Below, piece after piece: positions 8,248 through 17,815 of a stretch of DNA of 64,000 nt. Each line of letters opens with the position of its first letter. Positions within the stretch are counted from its first letter, which is position 1. The stretch lies in contig CAVZHQ010000006.1 in NCBI GenBank assembly GCA_963775125.1, forward strand, positions 806,001 through 870,000, read 5' to 3'. A program made the position numbers and the translations under genes. Source of the stretch: JAHECQ01 sp963775125. Its GTDB lineage: Bacteria; Actinomycetota; Acidimicrobiia; Acidimicrobiales; SZUA-35. The notes under the pieces were generated by a model. That model worked only from the letters and a program-made list of their open reading frames with translations, was not told the DNA's origin and did no database searches.

Positions 8248-9643
8248 ATGTCTGCAGCCGCTATTCCGCCGGCCGATTTGCTGGTCCGAGACGCCGAGCT
8301 GGTCGCCACCGTCGACGATGATCGGCGGGAGATTCCCGGTGGCTGGGTAGCAATGTCTGGCGGCTTGATCGTCGGGGTCGGCGGCCCCGGGTCGGAGCCC
8401 GAACGCGACCTCGACCATCGACGCCGGCGGCTGTCTCGTGACACCCGGTCTGATCAACACCCACCATCACCTCTACCAGAACCTGACTCGGGCCTATGGG
8501 CCGGCGCTCGAGGGAAACCTGTTCGGCTGGCTGACCACGCTCTACCCGCTGTGGTCCCGGCTCGACGAAGAAGCGGCATACGTCTCGGCCTGGGTGGGAC
8601 TTGCCGAGTTGGCGTTGGGCGGCTGCACCACCTCGACGGACCACCTCTACGTCCACCCACGCGGCGGGGGAGATCTCATCTCGGCCGAGATACAGGCCGC
8701 TCGGGAACTCGGGTTCCGATTCCACCCCACCCGTGGCTCGATGTCGTTGTCGGAGAAGGACGGCGGACTCCCTCCGGACTCGGTCGTCGAGTCCGAGGAC
8801 GTCATCCTGGCCGAATCGGAACGACTGGTCGGGCTGCACCACGATGCATCGCCCGGGGCGATGGTGCGCTTGGCCCTCGCTCCCTGCTCGCCGTTCTCGG
8901 TCACCCAGGAACTGATGGTGGCCACCGCCGAATTGGCCGAGCGCCTCGACGTGCGGTTGCACACCCACCTGGCCGAGGACCCGGGGGAGAACGACTTCTG
9001 CCTCGACCGCTTCGGTTGTCGCCCGGTCGAGTATCTCGAGAACGTCGGCTGGGGTTCCTCCCGTTCGTGGGTGGCCCACTGCGTCCACCCCAATCAGGCG
9101 GAAATCGAACGGCTCGGGAGGTGGGGAACGGGTGTGGCCCACTGCCCGAGCTCGAACATGATCCTGGGCGCGGGGCTGGCGCCAGTGGCCGAGCTTCGGC
9201 GTGCGGGCGTGCCTGTCGGTCTCGGATGCGATGGGTCGGCGTCGGCCGACTCGGCCTCCCTCTGGCTCGAGAGCCGAACGGCGATGCTCCAGGGTCGGTT
9301 GCGGGCGGGCATGGCCGGGCTGGCTCCAGGCTCGTTCGGCGCACGGGAAGCACTCGAGATCGCAACACGCGGGGGCGCCGAATGCCTCGGTCGTCGAGGC
9401 GAGTTGGGTGAGCTGTCTGTGGGGGCCGCCGCCGATTTGGTGATCTGGGGGCTCGAGGGCGTTCGGTACGCCGGGAGTCTGGTCGACCCGATCGAGGGGT
9501 GGCTGCGCTGCGGGCCGACGGCGGCCCGTCACACGATCATCAACGGAGCGGTCGTCGTCGATCGGGGAGAGCTGGTGGCCTCTGGCCTCGAGACCCAGTT
9601 GGCCGACCATCGACGCCTGGCCACGGCGATGCAGGCTCAGTAG
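8248..9643 (+). CDS. Amidohydrolase, 8-oxoguanine deaminase / hydroxyatrazine hydrolase-like (frameshifted near 8420)
   Basis: Starts at ATG 8248, 27 bp after tRNA-Asn. The N-terminal beta-sandwich (ADLLVRDAELVATVDDDRREI) is in one frame. Near 8415-8422 the frame slips by one base and continues as TPGLINTHHHLYQNLTRA, the metal-binding HxH motif. Later metal ligands are visible in LHTHLAED, AHCVHPNQAEIERL and the GLGCDGSASADS aspartate. Length (~464 residues) fits the TrzN/8-oxoguanine deaminase branch of the amidohydrolase superfamily, zinc enzymes that deaminate or dechlorinate purine- or triazine-like rings. The exact substrate is not decidable from sequence. One extra C in the ctcgacc run explains the break; the protein is otherwise complete, so a sequencing indel is likely. 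Confidence 0.8.
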
Positions 9644-9670
9644 CCATCGCCGACCAGCGGAGCCGGTACG

Positions 9671-9925
9671 GTGGTCGCCGTGTTGGGGTTGATCATCTAT
9701 CCGTTGGTCCTGATCGTGATCATCTGGCCGCTGGGTCCCCCGTCGCTCCGACTCGCCGTGGTCGTTGCCGCCATCGTGTTCTTCGCCTCGGGCGCCGTGA
9801 TGCGCAAGGACCCCGACTCCGAGACCATGACCGTGTGGGAGAACGCCTGGGCGGCCGCCGGCATCGCCTCGATTGCCGTGGCGATCGGCGGATCTCTGGC
9901 CGCCTTCGTCCTCGGCCCAGGGTAA
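9671..9925 (+). CDS. Small hydrophobic membrane protein
   Basis: 84 residues from GTG 9671, with two to three hydrophobic segments (about residues 2-22, 27-42 and 60-80) separated by a short charged loop, MRKDPDSETMT. It sits between the amidohydrolase and tRNA-Met with no overlap. I do not recognise the family. Codon usage has the GC-rich third positions of the neighbours, supporting it as a real gene, but it is short and could be a chance frame. Confidence 0.45.
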   Translation: MVAVLGLIIYPLVLIVIIWPLGPPSLRLAVVVAAIVFFASGAVMRKDPDSETMTVWENAWAAAGIASIAVAIGGSLAAFVLGPG

Positions 9926-9950
9926 GCGGGCTAGCCTTCGCAGCTGTCGG

Positions 9951-10023
9951 GGCCTGTAGCTCAGTGGTGAGAGCAGGCGACTCATAATCGCTCGGTCGTG
10001 GGTTCGAGCCCCACCAGGCCCAC
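9951..10023 (+). tRNA. tRNA-Met (anticodon CAT)
   Basis: The acceptor stem gggcctg (9951-9957) pairs with caggccc (10016-10022), discriminator A. There is a D-arm gctc/gagc, an anticodon stem ggcga/tcgct with loop ctcataa giving CAT, and a T-arm gtggg-ttcgagc-cccac. The anticodon stem lacks the three G:C pairs of initiator tRNA, so this is elongator Met or the lysidine-modified Ile(CAT) tRNA; the choice needs a profile search. CCA is not encoded. Confidence 0.92.
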
Positions 10024-10033
10024 GCACTCGCTC

Positions 10034-11173
10034 TCAGGCGGCGAGGTCTCGGATGAGGTCGCAGATCTCCAAGGTGACGCCTTCGCCGGGCATGGGGTAC
10101 TGCATCTTGTTCAGGGTCACGCCCACGCCGATACCGAGCGTCGGGTCGGCGAAGCCGATCGATCCGCCGGCGCCGGGATGACCGAACGCCGCCTCGTTCG
10201 CCCCCAGGGCGCCGTGCACCAGGTTGCCCTTCAGGTCGAGGCCGAGCCCACCCAGGAACATGCCGGCGCTCTTTCGAAGCGGAACGCCGAGCACCCGGTC
10301 GACGGCGTCGGTCTCCAGCCGAACCATGCGCTCGATCCCGGCGGCGGAGATCAACCGAACGCCATCGATCTCGCCCCCGTTGGCCAGGGCGCCATAGACG
10401 CGGGCGAGCGCCCGTGCGGTGAAGTGGCCGTTGCCACTGGGAAGACACGCAACTCGGAACGGCATCGTGTTGAAGTAAGGCCACATGGCCTTGGGCATGG
10501 CCTTGTAGAAGTCGGCGTCGTCGGGGATGGGGAGTCCGTCGCCGGCGGCCAGGAGCTCCAACGTGGTGAGGCGCTCGTCGATCGTCCCATCGGGGGGGAT
10601 ACCGACGAACAGTTCGGCCTCGAGCCCCAGCGGTCGGGCGATGTTGTCGTGGATGACGTCCTTCACGTGGCGGCCGGTTGCTCCGGCGACAATGCCCCCG
10701 ACGACCCAGCCGAAGGTCACCGCGTGATACCCGGTTGCGGTTCCCGGCTCGTAGGCAGGCACCGCGGCTGCGGTGCGCTGGATGCCGGCGTCCCAGTCGG
10801 TGATGTGCTCAGGCGCGAACGGCTCGGGCATTGCGTGCAGCCCGCCCTGGTGGCTGATGGCCTGCGCCACCGTCAGTGACCCCTTCCCGTTGGAGGCGAA
10901 CTCGGGCCAGTAGTCGGCAACCGGAGCATCCAGATCGAGCACGCCTTGGTCTGCCAGTTGGTGCACCGCGAGCGCAGCGATGCCCTTGGTCGATGAGAAG
11001 CTGAGGAACAGCGAATCGTGCTCGACTGAGCGAGCGTCGTCTGGTCCCATGGCGCCGGCTGCCACGTCGAACCACGGCATGCCACCGCGATAGGCGGCAA
11101 CTTGCACGCCGATCTGTTGGCCCTGGTCGACCTGGCGATCGATGAGTTCTTGAACTGCGGCGGAAACGTCCAT
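10034..11173 (-). CDS. Beta-lactamase-fold serine hydrolase (class C / EstB-like)
   Basis: 379 residues with the serine beta-lactamase fold signatures. SSTK near residue 61 provides the nucleophile Ser and general-base Lys, GYHAVTFGW gives the Tyr motif near 148, and HPGAGG near 331 replaces the KTG triad, as in EstB-type esterases and penicillin-binding-like hydrolases. No signal peptide is visible, so the protein is probably cytosolic. Members of this family hydrolyse esters, beta-lactams or D-amino-acid peptides; the substrate is unknown. Its start codon lies 9 bp downstream of the stop of the TIM-barrel lipoprotein gene on the same strand, so the two may be co-transcribed. Confidence 0.85.
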   Translation of the reverse strand: MDVSAAVQELIDRQVDQGQQIGVQVAAYRGGMPWFDVAAGAMGPDDARSVEHDSLFLSFSSTKGIAALAVHQLADQGVLDLDAPVADYWPEFASNGKGSLTVAQAISHQGGLHAMPEPFAPEHITDWDAGIQRTAAAVPAYEPGTATGYHAVTFGWVVGGIVAGATGRHVKDVIHDNIARPLGLEAELFVGIPPDGTIDERLTTLELLAAGDGLPIPDDADFYKAMPKAMWPYFNTMPFRVACLPSGNGHFTARALARVYGALANGGEIDGVRLISAAGIERMVRLETDAVDRVLGVPLRKSAGMFLGGLGLDLKGNLVHGALGANEAAFGHPGAGGSIGFADPTLGIGVGVTLNKMQYPMPGEGVTLEICDLIRDLAA

Positions 11174-11181
11174 GCCGCACC

Positions 11182-13428
11182 CTATTGGCCGTTGAGCTCC
11201 CGCACCATGTCGACGAAGGTCTGCAACCCCGCCTTGGGACGCTCACGCCAGGTCACGCGGTTCCATGGTTCCCACGCATAGCCCGCGGTGGTCTGGGCGT
11301 CGTCGCCGTCGACCACGGTGATGCCCAGGCGTTCGACCGGGGCGGTCGACAGCGTTCCGTCCCGCTCCACGACCAGGCCCGCGAGCGACGAGGGGTCGGC
11401 CATGCCGACCATCGCCCATGGAACCCTGGTCTCGATCACCTCCTCGGACGCGGCCCAGAGCGTGTGCGAGTCGTAGTCGGGCGAACCCGGATCGGACGTT
11501 CCCGCGTCAGCGGGTTGAGGTCGAACCACTCGATCGGCAGGTCGAGGTTCCGGCCCCCAGGTCCAGCACCACGGATGGTGAGCGGACGATTGATGTTCAT
11601 GCGCTGCGGGTTCCAGACACCGCTTCCCTCGGCGATGGCGGCTCGATCGACGTCGTGGAATCCCAGCGCCAGACCCAGGGTCAGATCATTGTGGTCGTTC
11701 GAGGCTCGGATGAAGGCGTTGGCCTCGTGGTACGCCATGCCATCGTGCTCGAAGACGATTGCCGTGTCGTCGTCGGGCCCGGTACCAACGGCATCGGGGA
11801 GCCCGCCGTTGCCTCCGGGCACGACATCGAAGCCCAGCGTGATCGGTGCCGACTGCTTGGACGGTTCGCCCTCGACGTCGGCGTTGAGGACGAGCCGAAG
11901 GTACAGATACGACTCGTCGTGGGTCGCGCGAACCTCGCGTACGTGGTGGTCCGCCGACTCGTGGATCACCTGGGAGTTCGCCGTCATCCAGTCGGTGCCG
12001 TCGCCATCGATGATGATCGGTGGGCCGCCCTCGCCGGCGTCCATGGCCACCAGTCCGAAGTTGGCCTCGTTGGTGAGCGGGTTCTGCCACAGCTGGCGAC
12101 GGTCGGGTGGAATCTCGGTGTCCATCGTGTTCCAGGTTCGTTTGAACCATTCGTCCTGCCAGGCGAACACGAAACCACCCGAGAGGCCGAGATCGAACTG
12201 GGTTCGCAGCAGATCGGCGTTGATCGCCATCGCCTCCTGTTCCGTATGACCGCCCTGGCCCCGCCCCAGCGAGCCGTTGTGCGCCGATCCGATCGACGAC
12301 GGAACGCCGAACTCCATGATCATCACCGGCAGGCCGGCTTCGGCGTGGTGATCGCGGAGCTTCACCAGATAGCCGGCGTAGGCGTCCTCACGGTCACGGT
12401 ACGAGAAGTCGAAGATCCCTGGCTCGTACCGCTGGAAGTCCGGGTAGTACGGGTAGGCGTGGTAGCTCGCGTACATGCCGCCGGGCCACGCTTCCGTGGC
12501 GCGCACGTGATTGGCGTCGACCCCGACGAGGTCCTCGCTGGCCAGCGGTTCGGTCGGATGCTCCAGTGGATCCGTTGTCGGCCAGTTCGAGAACGACAGC
12601 GGCATCGTGTTGCCGTAGGCCGCCTCGGCCGCGGCGATCCGATCGATCATGCGGGCCAGCCACACTTCGGTCGGCGAGGCATCCTCGGTGGGCGTCACGA
12701 ACCGACCCTCGTAGGTTTGATCACGGTTGGCGGCATCGGATTCGACCACCAGGTTCGGATCCATCTCGACGCCGTAGACCCAGGAGAGCAGCCACGGCGA
12801 GACGTCGGAGGTATAGGTCCCCGACGCGTATCCCCGTCGATCAGGAAGGGTCCCCTCACCGTGAACGGCCGCAACCGCTCCGTCGATGTCGGACTCGGCC
12901 TGGGCCAACACGTCGGGACCGAACAGGTCACGGGTTTCGACCGCCTGATCCTCGGGGATCCAGACCCCGTGTACGAGGTACAACGGGTGCTCGGGGTGGG
13001 CGGTGTTGTAAGCGAGTAGCTCGTCGTAGAAGTGCGGCGGTTGAACCGTGTAGATGCGGATGGCATGCACTCCGGTCGCGGCGATCATCACGAACCATCG
13101 GCGCCACGTCGCGGCATCCACCGCAAGCTCGGCCGGCAGACGGCCGGGAATCGCCGAGCCGACGTTGATGCCGGTGAGGAAATCGATGTCGGCCCCCTCG
13201 GTGCGAAGGACGACTCCGGATTGCATCGGCCCACGCAAGGCGTTGCAGGCCGCCGACCTCGGTTGGCGCCGGCGTGCGGTTGGTGAGATCTTCGTCCGGG
13301 TCGGTGGAAGCCAGACGGCTGGGAACCTGCTCGTCCGATGCGCCGGAGGCATTGCCCGAGGGGCCGGTCGTACAGGCCCCGGCGACCAGGAGCAGCAGCA
13401 TTGCGGCCGCGCGGCGGCGAGAGTTCAT
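11182..13428 (-). CDS. Secreted TIM-barrel (glycoside-hydrolase-like) lipoprotein, copy 1 (two frameshifts)
   Basis: Begins MNSRRRAAAMLLLLVAGAC: a lipoprotein signal peptide with lipobox VAGAC. After a short linker comes a TIM-barrel-like region with RIYTVQPPHFYDELLAY, YLVHGVWIPEDQ, SWVYGVEMDP, PLSFSNWPTTDPL, YYPDFQRYEPG and PVMIMEFGVPSS, where the Glu sits as in the strand-7 nucleophile of clan-A glycoside hydrolases. A C-terminal beta-sandwich, DOMON/CBM9-like (DGTDWMTANS...YLYLRLVLNAD...GFDVVPGG), follows, ending ELNGQ. The frame shifts near 13230 (after the signal/linker) and near 11510. It is paralogous to the gene at 23558-25919. Hydrolase function is inferred from fold-like motifs, not from a named family. 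Confidence 0.7.
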
Positions 13429-13478
13429 GCAGGACTATCGGCTGGGGACCGACGGATGAAAGGTCCTAAGCTCCGAAC

Positions 13479-14246
13479 ATGGAGCTTGCAGACAAAGTTG
13501 CGGTCATTACTGGTGGAAGCGGCGGGATCGGGCGGGCCATGGCCAAGGCCTTTCTCGACCAGGGAGCGCGGGCGGTGGTGCTTGCCGACCTCAGCGCCGA
13601 CGCCGTTGCTGCGGCTGCCGCCGAACTGGGCTGTTCCGGACGGGCCTGTGACGTGACCGACGAACAACAGATCATCGACTTGGTCGAGTGGACAATGGAC
13701 CAATTCGGGCCGATCGATCTCTTCTGCTCCAACGCCGGAGCCGGCGGTGAAGGCATCCTGACCGATGCTCCCAACGAGGTCTGGCAGAAGCAGTGGGAAC
13801 TCCATGTCATGTCCCACGTGTACGCGGCCCGAGCGGTGCTGCCTTCGATGATCGCCCGCGGCGAGGGCTACCTGCTCAACACCGCGTCGGCCGCCGGCCT
13901 CCTGGCCGCTCTCGGTTCCGGCCCGTACAGCGTCACCAAGGCGGCGGCAGTGAAGCTCGCCGAGTTTCTCGCCATCACCCACGGCGACGAGGGCATCAAG
14001 GTGTCGGTCCTCTGCCCTCAGGGTGTCAACACCGCCATGGCCCCGCGGAGCCTCGGCGATGGTCAGACCGACGGCATCATCGAGGCCGATGAGCTGGCGC
14101 AGGTGGTGGTCGACACGCTGCGAGAGGAGCGGTTCTACGTCCTTCCGCACCCCGAGGTCGAGGAGTACGTGCGTCGCAAAGGAGACAACATCGACCGGTG
14201 GCTCGGCGGCATGCGCCGTTTGCGTCAACGCACGCTGCAAGGTTGA
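13479..14246 (+). CDS. Short-chain dehydrogenase/reductase (SDR)
   Basis: 255 residues from ATG 13479. Classical SDR features are the cofactor loop TGGSGGIG (residues 11-18), ADLS after strand 2 (Asp suggests NAD preference), SNAGAGG, the catalytic Ser in LLNTASAAG, and YSVTKAA (Tyr-x3-Lys). It closes with a helical tail carrying LPHPEVEEYVRRK. It oxidises or reduces an unidentified alcohol/ketone. Divergent from the lipoprotein gene, 51 bp apart, and 16 bp upstream of the GNAT gene on the same strand. Confidence 0.9.
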   Translation: MELADKVAVITGGSGGIGRAMAKAFLDQGARAVVLADLSADAVAAAAAELGCSGRACDVTDEQQIIDLVEWTMDQFGPIDLFCSNAGAGGEGILTDAPNEVWQKQWELHVMSHVYAARAVLPSMIARGEGYLLNTASAAGLLAALGSGPYSVTKAAAVKLAEFLAITHGDEGIKVSVLCPQGVNTAMAPRSLGDGQTDGIIEADELAQVVVDTLREERFYVLPHPEVEEYVRRKGDNIDRWLGGMRRLRQRTLQG

Positions 14247-14261
14247 GGTGAACCCCAACGC

Positions 14262-14744
14262 ATGTCCGTTCGTATTCGCCTGGCGGCTCGAGCCGACCTC
14301 GACCCAATCGTCGAGCTGTGTTCGAGGTTCTCGGGGTCCGGCGAAGGTGGTTTCGGCCACCCCGCGTTCGATGCGCCGGCGACATCGGCCTGCTTGGCGC
14401 CGCTCGTCGAGCACGACCACTTCGGGATCGTGCTGGTCGCCGAGGACAACGAGGCACCAGCGCAGCGGCCGGGGTTGGTCGGCTACCTGGTGCTCACCTG
14501 GGGCTACAGCCTCGAGTCCGGCGGGCGGGAAGCCTTGATCGACGAAGTGTACGTAGAACCGAAGGGGAGGGGTGTCGGCTCGGCGCTCGTCGATGCCGCG
14601 GTCGTCCAATGCAAGCAGCGCGGGCTTCGTCGAATATTCCTCGAGACCGAAGTCGACAACGAGCGAGCCCGCAATCTGTACATCCGCAAGGGGTTCGAGG
14701 TCGATGACTCGATCTGGATGTCGAGATGGATCGCGCAGCCGTGA
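14262..14744 (+). CDS. GNAT family N-acetyltransferase
   Basis: 160 residues. The acetyl-CoA binding motif A is V-EPKGRGVGSALVDAA near residues 92-108 (Q/RxxGxG/A form), followed by the motif B strand RRIFLETEVDNERARNLYIRKGF. The N-terminus MSVRIRLAARADLDPIVEL is typical of the fold. The acetyl acceptor cannot be told. Its last 19 bases overlap the next gene's first ATG. Confidence 0.88.
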   Translation: MSVRIRLAARADLDPIVELCSRFSGSGEGGFGHPAFDAPATSACLAPLVEHDHFGIVLVAEDNEAPAQRPGLVGYLVLTWGYSLESGGREALIDEVYVEPKGRGVGSALVDAAVVQCKQRGLRRIFLETEVDNERARNLYIRKGFEVDDSIWMSRWIAQP

Positions 14745-15976
14745 GCGCCGATCCGGCCCCGGCCGAACGCCGCGTCGCCGTGCGCATCACCAAGGACGCG
14801 CTTCGTCGAATCCGATCGGGGCATCCGTGGCTGTTCGATCGCTCGATCGTCAGCCTCTCCCACGACGGAGCGCCAGGCGACCTCGCAGTGATCTTCGACG
14901 ACAAGCGTGAGTTCGTCGGCGTCGGCCTCCTCGATCCCGCCTCGCCCATCCGGGTGCGACTGTTGCACGTCGGCAAACCGAGATCCATCGATACCGCGTT
15001 CTGGAAGGAGAAGATCGACGCCGCAGTGTCGCTCCGGGCCCCGCTCGCACACGGGCACGAGGGGGTGGGCCCGACCACCGGCTATCGGCTCATCAACGGG
15101 GAGAACGACGGGTTCGGCGGATTGATCGTCGACCGCTACGACACCGTCCTCGTGGTCAAGGTGTACTCAGCGGCCTGGCTCCCGCATCTCCCCGTCCTGG
15201 TCGACTTGCTGGCTGGGCAGACGGGGGTCACCGCCGTCGTGTTCCGTTCGTCACGTAACATCGCAGCGGCAGCCCGTGGCCGAGGCCTTGCCGATGGGAA
15301 GGTGCTCGTGGGCAACGTCGCCGATCCGGTGCTCTTCACCGAGAACGGTCTCGTCTTCGAGGCCGCAACCCGAACCGGTCAGAAGACCGGCCACTTCCTC
15401 GACCAACGAGAGAACCGTCTGCGTGTCGGCGAGCGATCGAGCGGGGCCAGCATGCTCGATGTCTTCTCGTGCACTGGCGGGTTCGCCGTGCACGCAGCCG
15501 CCGGCGGCGCGTCATCGGTGCACTTGGTCGACCTCAACCCGCACGCGCTGGAAACGGCCCGTCGGAACCTGGCGCACAACGCTCACGTGGCCGACGTGAA
15601 CCGATGCGCCGTCGAGGTCAACGTCGGTGACGCGTTTGCCGTGCTCGAACGGCTGGTGCGCGAGCGGCGCACCTACGGCATGGTCGTGGTCGACCCTCCG
15701 TCCTTCGCATCCCGCGCCGATCAGACGGTTGGCGCCATTCGTGCCTATCGACGCCTGACCGACTTGGCGGTTCGTCTGGTCGATCCAGGCGGCTGGTTCT
15801 TCCAGGCGTCGTGTTCGTCCCGAGTCGATCGGGAGACCTTCGTCGAGACGGTCAGCAATACCGCAGCCGGGCTCGGCCGCCCATTGCAGGACGCGTTCGT
15901 GACCGGTCACGCGCTCGACCATCCCGTCACCTTCCCCGAGGGCGCGTATCTCAAGGCCATCCTGGCCAGAGTTTGA
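14726..15976 (+). CDS. rlmI: Class I rRNA large-subunit methyltransferase (RlmI family)
   Basis: 416 residues. An N-terminal PUA-like domain (VRITKDALRRIRSGHPWLFDRSI) is followed by an EEHUD-like region (GYRLINGENDGFGGLIVDRY). The Rossmann methyltransferase domain follows, with GQKTGHFLDQRENR, DVFSCTGGFAVHAAAGGA (SAM loop), and VVVDPPSFA. RlmI methylates C5 of a 23S rRNA cytosine (C1962 in E. coli). GTG 14741 is an alternative start just downstream, which would nearly abolish the overlap with the GNAT gene. The catalytic Cys region FFQASCSSRVDRETF is present. Confidence 0.88.
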   Translation: MDRAAVSADPAPAERRVAVRITKDALRRIRSGHPWLFDRSIVSLSHDGAPGDLAVIFDDKREFVGVGLLDPASPIRVRLLHVGKPRSIDTAFWKEKIDAAVSLRAPLAHGHEGVGPTTGYRLINGENDGFGGLIVDRYDTVLVVKVYSAAWLPHLPVLVDLLAGQTGVTAVVFRSSRNIAAAARGRGLADGKVLVGNVADPVLFTENGLVFEAATRTGQKTGHFLDQRENRLRVGERSSGASMLDVFSCTGGFAVHAAAGGASSVHLVDLNPHALETARRNLAHNAHVADVNRCAVEVNVGDAFAVLERLVRERRTYGMVVVDPPSFASRADQTVGAIRAYRRLTDLAVRLVDPGGWFFQASCSSRVDRETFVETVSNTAAGLGRPLQDAFVTGHALDHPVTFPEGAYLKAILARV

Positions 15977-16020
15977 TCCGGGCGGGTTGATCTGGACGGG
16001 TGTGACCTGCGGAGCAGACG

Positions 16021-16896
16021 TCAGGTCATCTTCTGGACGACCTCGGTGAGCTTGTCGAGGTGAGCGAGCGTCTCGTCGACGGTCACCACGTTCATCGAGG
16101 GCGGGAACAGGACGATGCGTTCGACACCGAGTGATGCGTACTGCTCGAAGCGGCTCTCGTTCACCCGGAAGGAGTGAATGGTGATGGGGATCGAGTCGGG
16201 GTCACGCCCGGCTGCAGTGGCCAACTGGCGGAACAACTCGATCGCTCCCGGCACGTCGGGTTTGCCGTTGACATTGAGCATCGACGCATCGATCGGACAC
16301 CACTCGTCGGCGTACTCAGCGGCGTGCTTGATGCCGACCGGGCCGGCGTTGCCGAGCGAGATGGGGACGAACCCGCGAGTCGGCTTGGGGTACACGAACG
16401 CCTCGGAGAACCGGTCCCACTTCCCGTCGAACGAGGCGCGCTCCTCGCTCCACGCGACACGCAGTGCCGCCACCCGTTCCCGCATGGCGGAGTAGCGCAG
16501 TTTGAACGGCAGGTCGGGCCGATGATTCGCCAACTCTTCCTCGTTCCAGCCCACGCCGATACCGAGGTGGAAGCGCCCTCCGGAAAGGACGTCGAGCGTT
16601 GCGCACGCGCACGCCAGGTCGAGCAGGTCGTGTTCGTGGATGAGACAGATGCCGGTGTAGAGCTGCAGGGTTTCTGACCCCGCCGCCGCGCTCATCAGGG
16701 AGATCAGCGGATCCATCATGTGGTAGTAGCTGGACGGAAGCTCGCCGCCGGCCGGGTAGGGCGTACGACGATCGGTAGGGATGTGACTGTGCTCGGGCAT
16801 CCAGATCGAGTCGAAGCCGCGGGCCTCGAGCTCGGACGCAAGATGCTGTGGTTTGATGCCTTCGACGTTGTTGTGCGAGAGGTAGCCGAATTTCAT
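16021..16896 (-). CDS. LLM-class F420-dependent oxidoreductase
   Basis: The start is taken at ATG 16896 (MKFGYLSHNN), the usual first beta strand of the family; upstream extension in frame is not family-like. 291 residues of luciferase-like TIM barrel with GFDSIWMPEHSHIP, LYTGICLIHEHDLLDLA, LGIGVGWNEEELANH and the GNAGPVGIKHAAEYADEWCP segment. Such enzymes use deazaflavin F420 (sometimes FMN) for hydride transfer; the pattern matches the actinobacterial F420 subgroup. Divergent from the mycothiol-related gene, 64 bp apart. Confidence 0.85.
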   Translation of the reverse strand: MKFGYLSHNNVEGIKPQHLASELEARGFDSIWMPEHSHIPTDRRTPYPAGGELPSSYYHMMDPLISLMSAAAGSETLQLYTGICLIHEHDLLDLACACATLDVLSGGRFHLGIGVGWNEEELANHRPDLPFKLRYSAMRERVAALRVAWSEERASFDGKWDRFSEAFVYPKPTRGFVPISLGNAGPVGIKHAAEYADEWCPIDASMLNVNGKPDVPGAIELFRQLATAAGRDPDSIPITIHSFRVNESRFEQYASLGVERIVLFPPSMNVVTVDETLAHLDKLTEVVQKMT

Positions 16897-16960
16897 GGCG
16901 CCACGCTGTTCGATGGATCTTCGTTGGTCAAGTCCGACGGGGTTCTGTACGGTGCTCGGC

Positions 16961-17752
16961 ATGAGCGAGCTGTCGAGAATCCTGGCCAACTACGACGCAG
17001 TTTGGCAGTCGATCGACGGGTTGCTCGACGAGCTGGACGTGGATGACTGGGCGGTCCAGTCGTTGTGTCCGGACTGGACGGTGAAAGGTGTCCTCGAGCA
17101 CCTGGCTGCCGTCGAGCACGTCCTCACCGGTTGGCTACCTTCGTCGGTCGACGACCCACTGCCGTTCGGCGGGATCGCCGACTATCTGCGGCAGGCGCGT
17201 GGATGGACAGGAGCAGAGCTTGCGGCCGACTATCGACGCCTGATCAGCGCACGCCGTGCCGAGTTGTCGGCCCTGTCCGATGCCGATTTCGCTCGCCCGT
17301 CCCCGACACCGGTCGGGCCGGGAACCTACGGCCGGTTCATGGACATCCGCGTGTTCGATTTCTGGGTCCACGAGCGGGACATGCGCCTTCCTCTGGGTCG
17401 GCCGGCGGCCTCCGAAGCCGGTCCTGCTGCAGAACGCTCGGTCGAGGAAGTGGCCATGTCGATCGGCTACATCGTCGGCAAGAAAGTCGGCCTGCCCGAC
17501 GGCAAGAGCATGGCCATCCACCTGACCGGGCCCATCGCCCGAAACCTCTTCGTGCGGGTAGAGGGACGGGCCCAGGTCGTGGATCGGCTCGATGCACCCG
17601 ACGTCACCCTCACCGCCGATTCCACCACGTTCGTGATGCTGGCCTGCGGCCGAACCGATCCCGAGGCCGAGATCGAAGCCGGCCGGATCAGCTGGACCGG
17701 CGACGACGAGATCGGCGGCCGAGCCGCCCGCAACCTGCGCTTCACCATGTAA
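16961..17752 (+). CDS. Maleylpyruvate isomerase-family (DinB-like, mycothiol-linked) protein
   Basis: 263 residues. The N-terminal four-helix DinB-type domain has the metal-binding histidines expected in this fold: LCPDWTVKGVLEHLAAVEHV and, later, DFWVHERDMRLPLGR. A C-terminal SCP2-like domain follows (MAIHLTGPIARNLFVRVEGRAQVVDRLDAPDVTLTAD). The combination matches the actinobacterial maleylpyruvate isomerase / TIGR03083 group, whose characterised member uses mycothiol to isomerise maleylpyruvate. The role here is unproven. Confidence 0.82.
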   Translation: MSELSRILANYDAVWQSIDGLLDELDVDDWAVQSLCPDWTVKGVLEHLAAVEHVLTGWLPSSVDDPLPFGGIADYLRQARGWTGAELAADYRRLISARRAELSALSDADFARPSPTPVGPGTYGRFMDIRVFDFWVHERDMRLPLGRPAASEAGPAAERSVEEVAMSIGYIVGKKVGLPDGKSMAIHLTGPIARNLFVRVEGRAQVVDRLDAPDVTLTADSTTFVMLACGRTDPEAEIEAGRISWTGDDEIGGRAARNLRFTM

Positions 17753-17815
17753 CCGTTCACCGGTAACCGTTCGACGAGACAAGCCTCAGCCAGCTCTGGA
17801 GAGAGAGTCCCCCCA